Below are positions 41,901 through 51,528 of a stretch of 64,000 nucleotides of DNA, one piece after another. The translations under genes were made by a program, and so were the position numbers. The DNA comes from an uncultured Planktomarina sp. (GTDB lineage Bacteria; Pseudomonadota; Alphaproteobacteria; Rhodobacterales; Rhodobacteraceae): the NCBI GenBank assembly GCA_905181815.1, contig CAJIZA010000003.1, positions 372,001 to 436,000 on the forward strand. Reading direction: 5' to 3'. The notes beneath the pieces are model-generated. The model did no database searches. It was not told where the DNA came from and was given only the letters and a program-made list of their open reading frames with translations. The number at the start of each line of letters is the position of its first letter. Position 1 is the stretch's first letter.

Positions 41901-44308
41901 CTAGGTTTTGACCCGGCTGTTATCGGGGTCATAAACTGGCCCGTTCAGAACCTCTGGCCGCATAGGGCTTGCCGATGATATCAACGGTGAGGCCCTCAAT
42001 GATGTCGGGCTGCAAAAAGGCATAGGCGATATTCTTACCCGTGCGGTGCCCCCATTCGGCAGAGGTCACCGAGCCGACGAGTTCCCCGCCGGCATAAAGG
42101 CTGTCGCTGGCTTGGGGGCTGGCATGTGTGGCATCAATCTCCAGCATCCGCAATTGACGCCGCTTTTTGCCGCCTCGGGCCACAAGCCCCGATTTTCCAA
42201 GGAAATCTTTGTCTTGGCACACAAAGCGGTCGAGCCCAGTCTCATATGGATCAAACTCAGTGATCAAATCTGATTTCCAATGTAGGTAGCCTTTTTCCAT
42301 GCGCATACTGTCGACAGCGCGCACGCCGAAATGTCCGATATCATGGGCAGCGCCAGCCTGCATAAGCGCTGAATAAGCGGCAAAAAGTGAGGCATTAGGC
42401 ACATGAATTTCATAGGCCAGTTCACCGGAAAAACTTACCGACATGACAATTGCGGGCGCATGCCCAATGCGGGCTTCGCGGACCGAAAGCCAAGGAAAAC
42501 CTGAGGCTGACCAATCGCCTCGGGCGCAAGCGCTCAGCACCGCGCGGGACTTGGGCCCGGCCAAGACTAAGATCGTGTGGTCATTGGTCAGACTGCGCAG
42601 CTCTACAGAGCCATCTTTCGGCAGGTATTGGCGTAACCAGTCCATATCATGAAATTCGGCGGCTGCGGCGGAACCATACCAAATGCGGCCATCGGGCAGA
42701 TTGGCAATCGTAGCTTCGGCTTTCACATTGCCATATTCGTTGAGAAGATACCCAAGCCCCACTTTTCCTAATTCGGCGCGGTACACGTGAGCAGATCATG
42801 TAATCGAGCCAATCACGCGCGCCAGAGCCGGTGATCTCGATCCGATTGAACCCGTTCACCTCCGCGAGCCCCACATGAGTGTGCACCCGCGCCACCTCGG
42901 CGGCGACCACCTCATGCACCTGCGTGAACCGATAGCAATAGTCTTCCACAAACTCTGAGGTGGGTTTGAAATAGTCAGAGCGCTCCCAGCCGTTGACCAC
43001 AGTGAAATGCGCGCCGGCCTGCTCTAAGATCGGGGTCAGCGGGGTCGTTTTGGCCGGGCGCCCGGCCGGGCGGTGCTCATGGGGCAGATGGAAGCGAAAT
43101 TCGTTTTGATAGTCTTGGATGGCGTAAAGCGACGTCAACTCTTGCGTGGCATGGCCGGTGAAGCGCCGCGGATCTAAGGCCCATGTGTCATAGCAGGCTT
43201 CCCCATGAACAATTTGCTGCGCCAAGAGCCACCCATGCCCGCCGCCCTCCCCAAGCCCGGCCCGTAGACCGATGATGCAAAAGGCGTTGCGTTTGCCGGG
43301 AATTGGCCCAACCAAAGGGGCGCCGTCGATGGTGTAGGTGATCGGTCCGTTGACCACCTGTTTGATGCCGACTTCTGCAAGGGCCGGCATGCGGGCAATT
43401 GCCCCTTCCAACACATCCATAACCCGGTCCAAATCATCTGGGCATAGATCATTGCTGAATTTGGGATCAATCCCATCCATGCCCCAGGTCTTGCAATCTT
43501 GTTCATAAAACCCGACCAAAAGGCCATTCTTTTCCTGGCGTGAATAGTAGTCTGAGATGGGGCACCGCAGCAGCGGTATCCGATGTCCAGCTTCCATAAC
43601 GCCGGGCATGTCTTCGGTGATGAAATACTGATGCTCCATGCTGGCAACAGGATGTTCCACCCCCATCATCGCGCCAACCTCATTGACCCGGTATCCACAG
43701 GCGTTGACGACGATTTCTGCGCGAATATCACCCTTGTCCGTATGTACTGTCCAGCTGTCATCGGCATGCTGCGTAAGGTCCGTGACAGAGGTGAACCGGT
43801 AGACCTCAGCTCCGGCGGCGCGGGCTCGGCGCGCCAAGGCTTGGCAGAGCTGAGCCGGATCGATATGGCCATCGGTTGGGTCCCAGAGGCCACCCATTAG
43901 ATTTTCGGTCGAAATCAACGGGTGCCGCCGGGAGCATTCCTGTGCATCTAGCACTTCGAATTCAACGCCCATGCCCTTGGCCAGGCTGGTGAAATGAGCG
44001 TATCCGTCCATGTGAGCTTGGGTATTTGCGAGCCGGATGCCGCCATCTCCATAGTTATAGCCGACCGGATAGTCGATATCCGCGGCCAGCTCTTTATAGA
44101 GGTTGATCGAATGGCTTTTGAGACCAATCATCACCTGCGACATGCCGAAATTGGTGACCTGTGCCGCAGAATGCCAGGTGGTGCCCGAGGTCAATTCATC
44201 GCGCTCCACGAGGACCACATCGCTCCAACCTTCTTGGGTCAAATGGTAAAGGGTTGAGCAGCCAGCGATTCCGCCGCCAATAACCACTACGCGTGCTTGA
44301 GATTTCAT
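41901..44308 (-). pseudogene. Dimethylglycine/sarcosine dehydrogenase-like gene, two frameshifts
   Basis: The upstream frame (from the ATG at 44308 behind a perfect AGGAGGTGGG) carries the FAD domain: VVVIGGGIAGCSTLYHL, GTTWHSAAQVTNFG and a glycine-cleavage-T-like start (EITGSGARDWLDYM). Near 42769-42775 the frame shifts, and the T-domain continues as KVGLGYLLNEYGNVKAEATI in the next frame. Near 41961-41966 it shifts again; a third frame ends naturally as MRPEVLNGPVYDPDNSRVKT with a TAG at 41901-41903. Removing one base at each point gives about 801 residues, the usual length for this family, which oxidatively demethylates N-methylglycines. Shorter readings stop at about 42647 and 41929. Confidence 0.8.
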
Positions 44309-44571
44309 CTCCCACCTCCTGTTCGGCACTCTATGCTGGTTTCTTGCCAAAGCGGAAGGGATCTTGAAAATATTTTCTTCGATTTATGAGCTGGAAGGCA
44401 TAGGCTTTGCAGAAGGCCATAGGGCGATGCTTGTCTGGCGGGGTGGCTGCGCAATCCCAACGTCTTTGACATATGGGCGGAAAGAAACAACACCAGCTAG
44501 AATCGTCATTTTCCTTGACCGAAGACTGAGTGCGCGAGACGGTGCGAATAGACTTAATCGAAAGGAGAATT

Positions 44572-46089
44572 ATGGCGCGAGCAACAGGTGGCAGAGCCGG
44601 GCGACATCAGAGGCGCAGTCAAGCCTTGCCAATAAATCCCGCTCCCCCCGGCGGGTTTGGAGGGCAATACAAGCCTTTGAGTATTTCTGATATGGAGCAG
44701 ATCTACGACGTCGCCCTGCGCTTGCTCGAAGAGCTTGGGGTTGGCGAGGTGCCGGACCGTTTGCAGGATCTCTTTGTGCAGCAGGGGGCGCGGTTTGAAG
44801 CGGGACGGATCCATATACCCCGCAGCTTGATAGCGCAGGCTATTGCCGCAGCTCCAAAGACCATCACCCTGCACGGCCGGGATCCTGTGCGCAGCATTGA
44901 AGTGGGCGGGGAGCGGGTGCATTTTGGCACCGGCGGCGCAGCGGTGCAAACTTTGGATTTGGATGGTGGCGATTATCGCGCATCGACGCTTCAAGACCTC
45001 TATGATTTTGCGCGGCTTCAGGACCAATTAACCAATATCAGTTGGTTCACCCGTTGCTGCGTTGCCACCGATCTTGTTGGAGAGGAGGCTTTGGATCTCA
45101 ATACAGCCTACGCTTTGCTCGCGGGCACCAGCAAACCTGTCGCCACCTCCTTCACCTTGGCAGAACATGTGGCGCCAATCGTTAAGATGATGGATATGGC
45201 GGAGGGTCGCGAGGGGGCGTTTTCAAAACGACCTTGGCTTGCGGCCCATATCAGCCCGATGATTTCACCCCTGCGATTTGGGGCGGATGCGGTTGAGGTT
45301 TGTTTTGAATGCGTGGCGCATAATATTACAGTCAGCTGCATCACCGCAGCACAATCGGGGGCAACTGCGCCTGCCACCCCCGCGGGATTTTTGGCACAAT
45401 CTTTGGCGGAAACATTGGCGGCTCTGGCCATGGTGCATGTGATGAAGCCCGGCCATCCGATGATTTTTTCCAATTGGCCATTCGTGATTGACCTGCGCAG
45501 CGGAGCGTTCTCGGGGGGTGGCGGTGAAATTGCCCTCATGAATGCCGCATCGGCACAGCTTTCAAATTGGTTGGGCCTGGTCAGTGGTGTGGCCAGCTCT
45601 ATGACCGATTCGAAGGCGATTGACGCACAATACGGTGCAGAGAAAGGGGTGACGGCCCTCGCCGCTGCCTTATCGGGTGCGAATATGATCTACGAAAGCG
45701 CCGGCATGACAGCTGCTTTGCTTGGGGCTTCTTTCCAGGGATTTGTTCTCGACAATGATATGCTGGGCAATATTTATCGCATGCTGCGCGGTGTTGAGGT
45801 GACCGAAGAAAACCTCGGCTTTGAGGTGATTGTGGACGCGGTCCACGGCGACGGGCATTTCCTGGGCCATCCTCAGACGATGGCCGCGATGGAGCGAGAT
45901 TATTTCTACCCGGAGACCGCCGATCGAGAGGCGCCAATTACTTGGCGCGAACGCGGCAGCATGGATGCGCAGACCCGGGCCATAGCCAAGGCGCGCACGC
46001 TTTTACACTGGCACCCCACCTATTTGTCGGCAGAGGCCGATGCTCGCATTCGCGCAGCCTTCGACATCCAACTGCCACCACAGCGATAG
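44572..46089 (+). CDS. MttB-family methyltransferase without pyrrolysine
   Basis: The 505-residue protein belongs to the trimethylamine:corrinoid methyltransferase (MttB) superfamily: LGVGEVPDRLQDLF, GGAAVQTLDLDGGDYRAST and SGANMIYESAGMTAALLGASFQG. Archaeal MttB has an in-frame amber codon read as pyrrolysine; this gene has none, so it is of the non-pyrrolysine group, which includes glycine betaine and other quaternary amine methyltransferases. No corrinoid protein is encoded nearby. It is divergent from the DMGDH-like gene (263 bases apart), suggesting a linked betaine/dimethylglycine route. AAGGAG precedes the ATG. Confidence 0.83.
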   Translation: MARATGGRAGRHQRRSQALPINPAPPGGFGGQYKPLSISDMEQIYDVALRLLEELGVGEVPDRLQDLFVQQGARFEAGRIHIPRSLIAQAIAAAPKTITLHGRDPVRSIEVGGERVHFGTGGAAVQTLDLDGGDYRASTLQDLYDFARLQDQLTNISWFTRCCVATDLVGEEALDLNTAYALLAGTSKPVATSFTLAEHVAPIVKMMDMAEGREGAFSKRPWLAAHISPMISPLRFGADAVEVCFECVAHNITVSCITAAQSGATAPATPAGFLAQSLAETLAALAMVHVMKPGHPMIFSNWPFVIDLRSGAFSGGGGEIALMNAASAQLSNWLGLVSGVASSMTDSKAIDAQYGAEKGVTALAAALSGANMIYESAGMTAALLGASFQGFVLDNDMLGNIYRMLRGVEVTEENLGFEVIVDAVHGDGHFLGHPQTMAAMERDYFYPETADREAPITWRERGSMDAQTRAIAKARTLLHWHPTYLSAEADARIRAAFDIQLPPQR

Positions 46090-46092
46090 CAT

Positions 46093-48396
46093 TTATTCGA
46101 TCGCATTGCCGCTGAGCATGGCGTTGATCCAGCCTTTTGTCTCGGAGGTTTTGGCGAGCCGAAGAAAGGCTGCGCGTTCACGGTCAAACATATCTTGCTC
46201 TGTGACCTGCAACTGTGCATCGGAGGCGGTATTTACGACGATGGTTGCGATTTCCATCGCCGTGGTTTTGTTGTGCGGTTTGAACCAGCCCTTTGCCACG
46301 CCATCGGCCATAAAGGCCTCCATTTTGGTGTAGATGGCTTGACCCGGCAGGGTCAGTTTCGGCGGCTCTGGGGGTGTGTATCCTGGTGCCATGTCGCGGA
46401 TCATAGCACTGGCGCGGGTGATGAGCTTGTCCCGGTTCATCACTGTCTCGTCATGGCCGGGCTGAAAATATCGCAGTTTCCTAGCCTTCTCAGGGCTTTC
46501 GCCAGTTTTGCCATAACCGATTTGCATCCAGCTTTCCCAAGCGGCGGTCTCTGCATCGCCTGTCGCCTCCAACCAGCGTTGGTAGGTGGTCTTGACCCCG
46601 CCACCACCGGGCACAACCCCAACGCCGCTTTCCACCAGTCCCAGCACGGAATTGGCGTGGGTGAGCAGGCGGTCGCAATGCAAAAGCACTTCGAAACCAC
46701 CGCCGAGCGCTAGACCAGAGGGCGCGCCTACAACTGGCACGGGGCAATATTTCAATGCCACAACTGTTTGTTGGAAGTCATTGAGAAAGGCGTCCATTTC
46801 CCCCCAAGCTTCGCGGGCAATGAAATCAGCAAAGTGGTTCAAATCGACCCCCGCGCTGAAGTGCTGCGCATCGTTATGGATCAAAATGCCTGTGCCATGA
46901 TCCTTGGCCGCTTGACGCACGATGGCCATACTCTCGCCTGTGAGTGCATTGGCTTTGGAATGAAACTCCACCAAACGCAGATCACCGGGCAGGTTCCAAA
47001 GGCTCGCCGCGCGATTACTGGCGATGGGGGTCAATTTGCGGCGCGTGAGGCTAAAGCGTTCTGTGCCTTCGGGCAGTTGCACGGGTTTGAGCTGGGATGC
47101 GGTTTGATCAAAATTGCGCACCATCAAAGTAGCATCTTGCACCTGATAGAACGGGCCATGCTCGGCGGATGTTTGCAGGGCTTGCGGAATGGTGCAACTG
47201 GCGTCTTGGGCCAGTTTGATCACAACGTCAGCGCCCAAAGCATCGATCATTTCAAACGGGCCGCGGATCCAGTTGAATCCCATCTTCATTGCGTCATCAA
47301 TGTCTTGCGGCGTGCGGGTGACATCCGGAATCAAAGCCGCTGCATAGGCGAGCACGCGGCCGAGAAAATTGCGACAAAATTGATGATGCGGTTCGGAGCC
47401 TTCGATTATCATGGGCAGAGTTTCGAGCCCATCTTGCTGTGCAGTGGCGGCATTTTGTGCCAAGGCTGGCAGCTCGGTGACGCGCGGGCGCAGTGCGCCG
47501 CTGGTCAAATCAACGGCTTGATCCTCACGATAAAATCCGCCTTTACCAGATTTCAAGCCGGTGAAGCCTTCTGAGATCATCGTATCGATTAGAGCGTTTG
47601 CTGGGTTATTGGAGCGTCCAACTGCGTGAAACACGTCATTTTCTGGGAGAATATCGCCCAAAGTGTCCACCACATCGGACATGAGATCCACGCCGATCAT
47701 ATCGTAAAGACCAAACACCCCAGTTTTTGGAATGCCCATGGGGCGGCCCATCAGAGCGTCGGCATGTTCGATACAAAGACCCTGTTTAAAGGCCTCGTCC
47801 ATACCCACTTGCAGAGCAAAGACCCCAACGCGATTGCCTAAAAATCCGGGGGTGTCATTGCAGGGAACCACGCCCTTGCCAAGAATTTCGTCATTGTAGC
47901 GCGATAGGCGCTCCATCACATCGGCGCGGGTATCGGCGCCACGGACAAGCTCCAAGAGGCGCATGTAACGCACTGGGTTGAAGTAATGGGTGATGGCAAA
48001 TCTTTGCTGGAAAGCCAAAGGCATCTCTGCCACCAAAAGCTTGATAGGAATGGTAGAGGTGTTGGAGGTGACGATACAGTCGTCGCGGATCACTGCGTCC
48101 AAACGTTTGTACAGATCGCGCTTGATGTCGAGACGTTCGACCACGGCCTCAACAATCCAATCGCATTCCGCGAGCTTGTCAAAATCAGCCTCGATGGTGC
48201 CCGTTTCAATCAGATCAACATTGCCACGCTGGTGCAAAGGCGCGGGTTCAGACTTTTGGAGCCGTTCCAAAGCGTAATCTGTGGCTTTGGTTGTCAGGTC
48301 CATAAGGAGAACCTTGTGACCTGCATTGGCGATGTGTCCGGCGATGCCAGAGCCCATGGTGCCAGCGCCAATAACTGCGATGCGTTTAAATGTCAT
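46093..48396 (-). CDS. 3-hydroxyacyl-CoA dehydrogenase / enoyl-CoA hydratase fusion
   Basis: The 767-residue protein has an N-terminal NAD-dependent 3-hydroxyacyl-CoA dehydrogenase (GAGTMGSGIAGHIANAG, TSNTSTIPI, HYFNPVRYMRLLELV) and a C-terminal crotonase domain (HFSAGVDLNHFADF, LALGGGFEVLLHCD, GLVESGVGVVPGGGG). The order is opposite to FadB/FadJ, as in a bacterial group with similar length. It acts in beta-oxidation of fatty or aromatic-derived acyl-CoAs. It lies 15 bases after the alpha/beta hydrolase gene, so metY, the hydrolase and this gene probably form one unit. It converges on the mttB homologue with a 3-base gap. Confidence 0.9.
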   Translation of the reverse strand: MTFKRIAVIGAGTMGSGIAGHIANAGHKVLLMDLTTKATDYALERLQKSEPAPLHQRGNVDLIETGTIEADFDKLAECDWIVEAVVERLDIKRDLYKRLDAVIRDDCIVTSNTSTIPIKLLVAEMPLAFQQRFAITHYFNPVRYMRLLELVRGADTRADVMERLSRYNDEILGKGVVPCNDTPGFLGNRVGVFALQVGMDEAFKQGLCIEHADALMGRPMGIPKTGVFGLYDMIGVDLMSDVVDTLGDILPENDVFHAVGRSNNPANALIDTMISEGFTGLKSGKGGFYREDQAVDLTSGALRPRVTELPALAQNAATAQQDGLETLPMIIEGSEPHHQFCRNFLGRVLAYAAALIPDVTRTPQDIDDAMKMGFNWIRGPFEMIDALGADVVIKLAQDASCTIPQALQTSAEHGPFYQVQDATLMVRNFDQTASQLKPVQLPEGTERFSLTRRKLTPIASNRAASLWNLPGDLRLVEFHSKANALTGESMAIVRQAAKDHGTGILIHNDAQHFSAGVDLNHFADFIAREAWGEMDAFLNDFQQTVVALKYCPVPVVGAPSGLALGGGFEVLLHCDRLLTHANSVLGLVESGVGVVPGGGGVKTTYQRWLEATGDAETAAWESWMQIGYGKTGESPEKARKLRYFQPGHDETVMNRDKLITRASAMIRDMAPGYTPPEPPKLTLPGQAIYTKMEAFMADGVAKGWFKPHNKTTAMEIATIVVNTASDAQLQVTEQDMFDRERAAFLRLAKTSETKGWINAMLSGNAIE

Positions 48397-48410
48397 GCTC
48401 TACGTGCCCG

Positions 48411-49196
48411 TTAGAAAAATGCCCTGAGGGCTTTGTTGACGTCAAAAGGGTGTTCGGTGATCGACATGTGGCCCGATTGGGCAATTTCGACCAGCTCACC
48501 CCCTAACGCAGCCTGGAGGGCCAATCCAGTTTTACGGGGCGTCATTCGGTCTTGGCCGCAGACCACAGTCAAGGTGGGGCAGGTGACAGATTGTGCGGCC
48601 GTGGGGCCATTAGCATAAGCGTTACAAGCCACCAAATCTTTATGCAGCGTTCCAGGCGCATTTCCGGCCATAAGGCGGCTGCCGTAAAGCATGTGCGAGG
48701 TGCCCGGCATTGTGTGCTCATGAATATGACCTGCTGCGCCATGGCCCCAATCCATCATTGCGCCAATGGCAGCGCCTTCTTTTGCTGCGGCCAGATTGAT
48801 CAGCGCGTCATTGACTGGAATCGCGAGAGCTGTGCTGATAAAGGCCGCCTTGGTGACGAGATCAGGGTAGCGGCTCGCCAATTCCAATTCGATTAGACCG
48901 CCCATGGAGTGACCAACCAAAGTTGCTTTGGTGATGCCGAGAGCTTGCATGAATTGTGCATACCAATCGGCCATGGCCTTAATTGTTGTCAGCGCCTCGC
49001 CGTTGGACAACCCATGTCCAGGCATATCGGGCGTGATGCACTGAAAGCCACGATTGGCAAAAAAGCGATGTTGCAACATGAAGCCAAGATGTGATTGGCC
49101 AGAGCCGTGCACAAAGAGCACAACCGGGCCAGACGGGTCAAAATCGCGCCCGCCGGTTGAGGCAAAGATTTTGGTATTGTTCAGCGTCAGTCTCAT
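48411..49196 (-). CDS. Alpha/beta hydrolase
   Basis: A 261-residue hydrolase with an oxyanion-hole HGSGQS, the nucleophile elbow GHSMGG, a probable acid in VVCGQDRMTP and a late His in SGHMSITEHP, so the triad is complete. It could be an esterase, lactonase or thioesterase; the substrate is not visible from sequence. Its ATG overlaps the metY stop (ATGA), which suggests it acts on the metY product or in the same sulfur or acyl pathway. Confidence 0.8.
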   Translation of the reverse strand: MRLTLNNTKIFASTGGRDFDPSGPVVLFVHGSGQSHLGFMLQHRFFANRGFQCITPDMPGHGLSNGEALTTIKAMADWYAQFMQALGITKATLVGHSMGGLIELELASRYPDLVTKAAFISTALAIPVNDALINLAAAKEGAAIGAMMDWGHGAAGHIHEHTMPGTSHMLYGSRLMAGNAPGTLHKDLVACNAYANGPTAAQSVTCPTLTVVCGQDRMTPRKTGLALQAALGGELVEIAQSGHMSITEHPFDVNKALRAFF

Positions 49197-50509
49197 GCGC
49201 CTGTTCCTTTTGCCTCTGCTGCTGTTAATTTTCCAGCTGTGCGCAGCGCTTGTTTGAAATCATCAATAATGTCTTTTTGATCTTCTAAGCCCACTGAAAT
49301 CCGGATCAAATCATCGGTCAGCCCTGCCGAGGCCATAGCCTCGGACGTGAGATGTGAATGTGTGGTCGAGCCGGGGTGGATTACGAGAGTTTTGGCGTCA
49401 CCAACATTGGCCAAATGGCTGGCCAGCTGTACTGACTCGATGAAGGCACGACCCGCGTCGCGGCCGCCTTTGATGCCGCAGGCGATGATTGAGCCTTGGC
49501 CTTTTGGCATGAGACGCATGGCGGTGTCATGATCTGGATGATCAGGCAAGCTGGGGTGTTTGACCCAGGCGATTTGCTCATGACCCACTAAGAACTCTAA
49601 CATGGCTGCGGTGTTGAACATATGTTTTTCCATCCGCAGACCAAGGGTTTCAAGGCCTTGCAATATGTAGAAAGCATTTTGCGGTGACATGCAGGGTCCG
49701 ATATTCATCATGCCTTCCGTACGGATGCGCACCGACAGGGCTGCTGGGCCGAATTCTTCCCAAAGAATCGCGCCCTGATAGCCGAAATGTGGGGTGGTGA
49801 GCGTGGGGAATTTATCATTTTGGCCCCAATCGAAATTGCCCCCGTCGATTACTGCACCGCCCAAAGCAATGCCATGGCCACCCATCCATTTGGTGAGCGA
49901 ATGGATCACCACATTTGCGCCCAATTCGATCGGCTTGACCATCCAAGGGGTGTTGAACGTGGCGTCGATTACCAAAGGAATGCCCGCGGCCTGGGTGATT
50001 TTGGCTACAGCGGGCACGTCCATGATATCCATGCCAGGATTGCCGATCACTTCGCCAAAGACCATTTTCGTGTTGGGGCGAATGGCCTCAGCAATGGCTG
50101 TGGGGTCATTTGGTGCCACGAAGCTGGTCTCGATCCCGTAGCGTTTCAGCGTATGCTCAAATAGGTTGATATTCGCACCATACATTTGTGAAGAGCTGAC
50201 AATGTGATCGCCGGCCGAGCAAAGCGCCAGAACGGTCACAAAGAGTGCTGACATGCCGGAGGCTGTTGCAATGGCTGCGACCCCGCCATCCAAGGCGGCC
50301 AAACGTTGCTCGAGCACGGCGACAGTGGGATTGGTCAGGCGCGAGTAGATATGCCCGCCAACTTCCATATTGAATAGGGCAGCGGCATGTTCGGTGCTGT
50401 CAAAAACATAGCTGGTGGTTTGGTGAATAGGCACGGCCCGGCTGCCAAAGCGCGCATCGGGGCTTTGGCCGGCGTGAAGCGATAGGGTGTCGAATTTATA
50501 GTCAGCCAT
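49193..50509 (-). CDS. metY: O-acetylhomoserine sulfhydrylase-like enzyme
   Basis: A Cys/Met-metabolism PLP enzyme of 438 residues, the length of MetY, which makes homocysteine or methionine from O-acetylhomoserine and sulfide or methanethiol. Seen are HAGQSPDARFGSRAVPIHQT, YSRLTNPTVAVLE, SSQMYGANINLFEHTLKRYG in parts, and the PLP lysine in HSLTKWMGGHG. The ATG at 50507-50509 follows AGGAGC by 8 bases. Methanethiol or sulfide assimilation fits a marine bacterium. Its leader has strong secondary structure (50522-50619). It is the first gene of a probable three-gene unit with the hydrolase and the acyl-CoA enzyme. Confidence 0.87.
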   Translation of the reverse strand: MADYKFDTLSLHAGQSPDARFGSRAVPIHQTTSYVFDSTEHAAALFNMEVGGHIYSRLTNPTVAVLEQRLAALDGGVAAIATASGMSALFVTVLALCSAGDHIVSSSQMYGANINLFEHTLKRYGIETSFVAPNDPTAIAEAIRPNTKMVFGEVIGNPGMDIMDVPAVAKITQAAGIPLVIDATFNTPWMVKPIELGANVVIHSLTKWMGGHGIALGGAVIDGGNFDWGQNDKFPTLTTPHFGYQGAILWEEFGPAALSVRIRTEGMMNIGPCMSPQNAFYILQGLETLGLRMEKHMFNTAAMLEFLVGHEQIAWVKHPSLPDHPDHDTAMRLMPKGQGSIIACGIKGGRDAGRAFIESVQLASHLANVGDAKTLVIHPGSTTHSHLTSEAMASAGLTDDLIRISVGLEDQKDIIDDFKQALRTAGKLTAAEAKGTGA

Positions 50510-50521
50510 GAGAGTGCTCCT

Positions 50522-50619
50522 GGGCAAGATTTTCAGCGTCGTTGCTAACTCGCAATTGCCCATAGCTCAAGCGTCTACGCCATGGAATTTCAGGCGTTGC
50601 TATCATATATAACTGAAAT
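50522..50619 (-). promoter_or_regulatory. Structured leader of metY, possible riboswitch
   Basis: Read toward metY, a first possible stem pairs ATTTCAG with CTGAAAT (50613-50619 / 50587-50593). Nearer the gene, GGGCAA (50556-50561) pairs with TTGCCC (50522-50527) and directly abuts an inner stem TTGC/GCAA (50552-50555 / 50542-50545). The closing base of the outer stem lies next to the AGGAGC ribosome site. metY-type genes in alphaproteobacteria are often under S-adenosylmethionine riboswitches, but the SAM-II consensus was not recognised. Confidence 0.3.
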
Positions 50620-50769
50620 CACGAGAATATTGGGAGATGTGACGTAGGGTGAGATTGGGCGTGCACAGGGGGCAGACTGGGCATAGCGTGATTTTATCTT
50701 GCGCTATGGGCGGGACATGGGTTTGAGGCTTCCATTATGATATTGATATTTATTGTATTATTTTAGGCG

Positions 50770-51528
50770 TTGCTTTTTGTAGCGCTGGTTTTCTTACTTT
50801 ACATACTTCACCGCAGTCGCGTGGAGCATTGGAAAATATGCTACCTTATTGATCGGTCGCACCTGTCTAACTCCAAGCTCTCTCGCTATGTTGATCTTGA
50901 TGATCTGACTGCGGCGCAATCGCGCCGGTACCTCGTGGATCGGATAGACAGCCACAAACGGTGGGAAGCCCACGCTCCGATTAATGTGGATTTGGATGAG
51001 TTCAAGACCGTGAATGACACCTATGGCCATGATGTTGGGGACGCGTTGTTGATTAAGGTGACCGATACGATGGTGGCGGCTTGTCGGCCTGAAGACTTTG
51101 TTGCGCAGCTCGATGGGGATGAGTTTTGCGTCTTTCTCAAAGGCTGTGATTTGGAACGAGGTGGGCAGGTGGCGCGCCGCTTTTTGCAAGCAGTGGTGGA
51201 GGCAAATGTGGAGTATGTCCAACCTTAAGCGATTGCTGAAATATCCGATTGATATTTTGAAAATTGACCGAAGCTTCGTGCTAATCCTGACATGAGAAAG
51301 CCGTGAAGGGATTATGCGCAGACTGGTCGAGATGTCCAAAACTATGGGCACTAAAATCATCATGGAGGGAATCGAGACTCAGAACCAATTGGACCTCATG
51401 CGCACAGTTGGAATCGCCCATACGCAGCTGACTACTTTTTGAAGAAATATTGCGTTGGTGGTCTCAAAAAACGATATGTAAGTGAAAATTTTGATCTGGA
51501 TATATTTGAGGGTCGCAACTGGCCCTAA
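50770..51528 (+). pseudogene. Remnant of a GGDEF-EAL cyclic-di-GMP protein
   Basis: A first frame (50770-51228) encodes a membrane-like N-terminus and most of a GGDEF domain: DDLTAAQSRRYLVDRI, NVDLDEFKTVNDTYGHDVGDALL, and QLDGDEFCVFLKG where GGDEF reads DGDEF. Further frames carry pieces of an EAL domain: YPIDILKIDRSFV (about 51245-51280) and IIMEGIETQNQLDLM (51355-51400), then YADYFLKKYCVGGLKKRY. The first half of the EAL domain, including the EAL signature, is missing, and the pieces are in different frames. This is a decayed diguanylate cyclase/phosphodiesterase, not a working gene. Confidence 0.8.

Noticed and set aside
50522..50640. SAM-II riboswitch upstream of metY
   Set aside because: Only a GTGATTT start resembles it; the later conserved GCTAAA-type segment and pseudoknot partner could not be found. 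Reported only as a structured leader.
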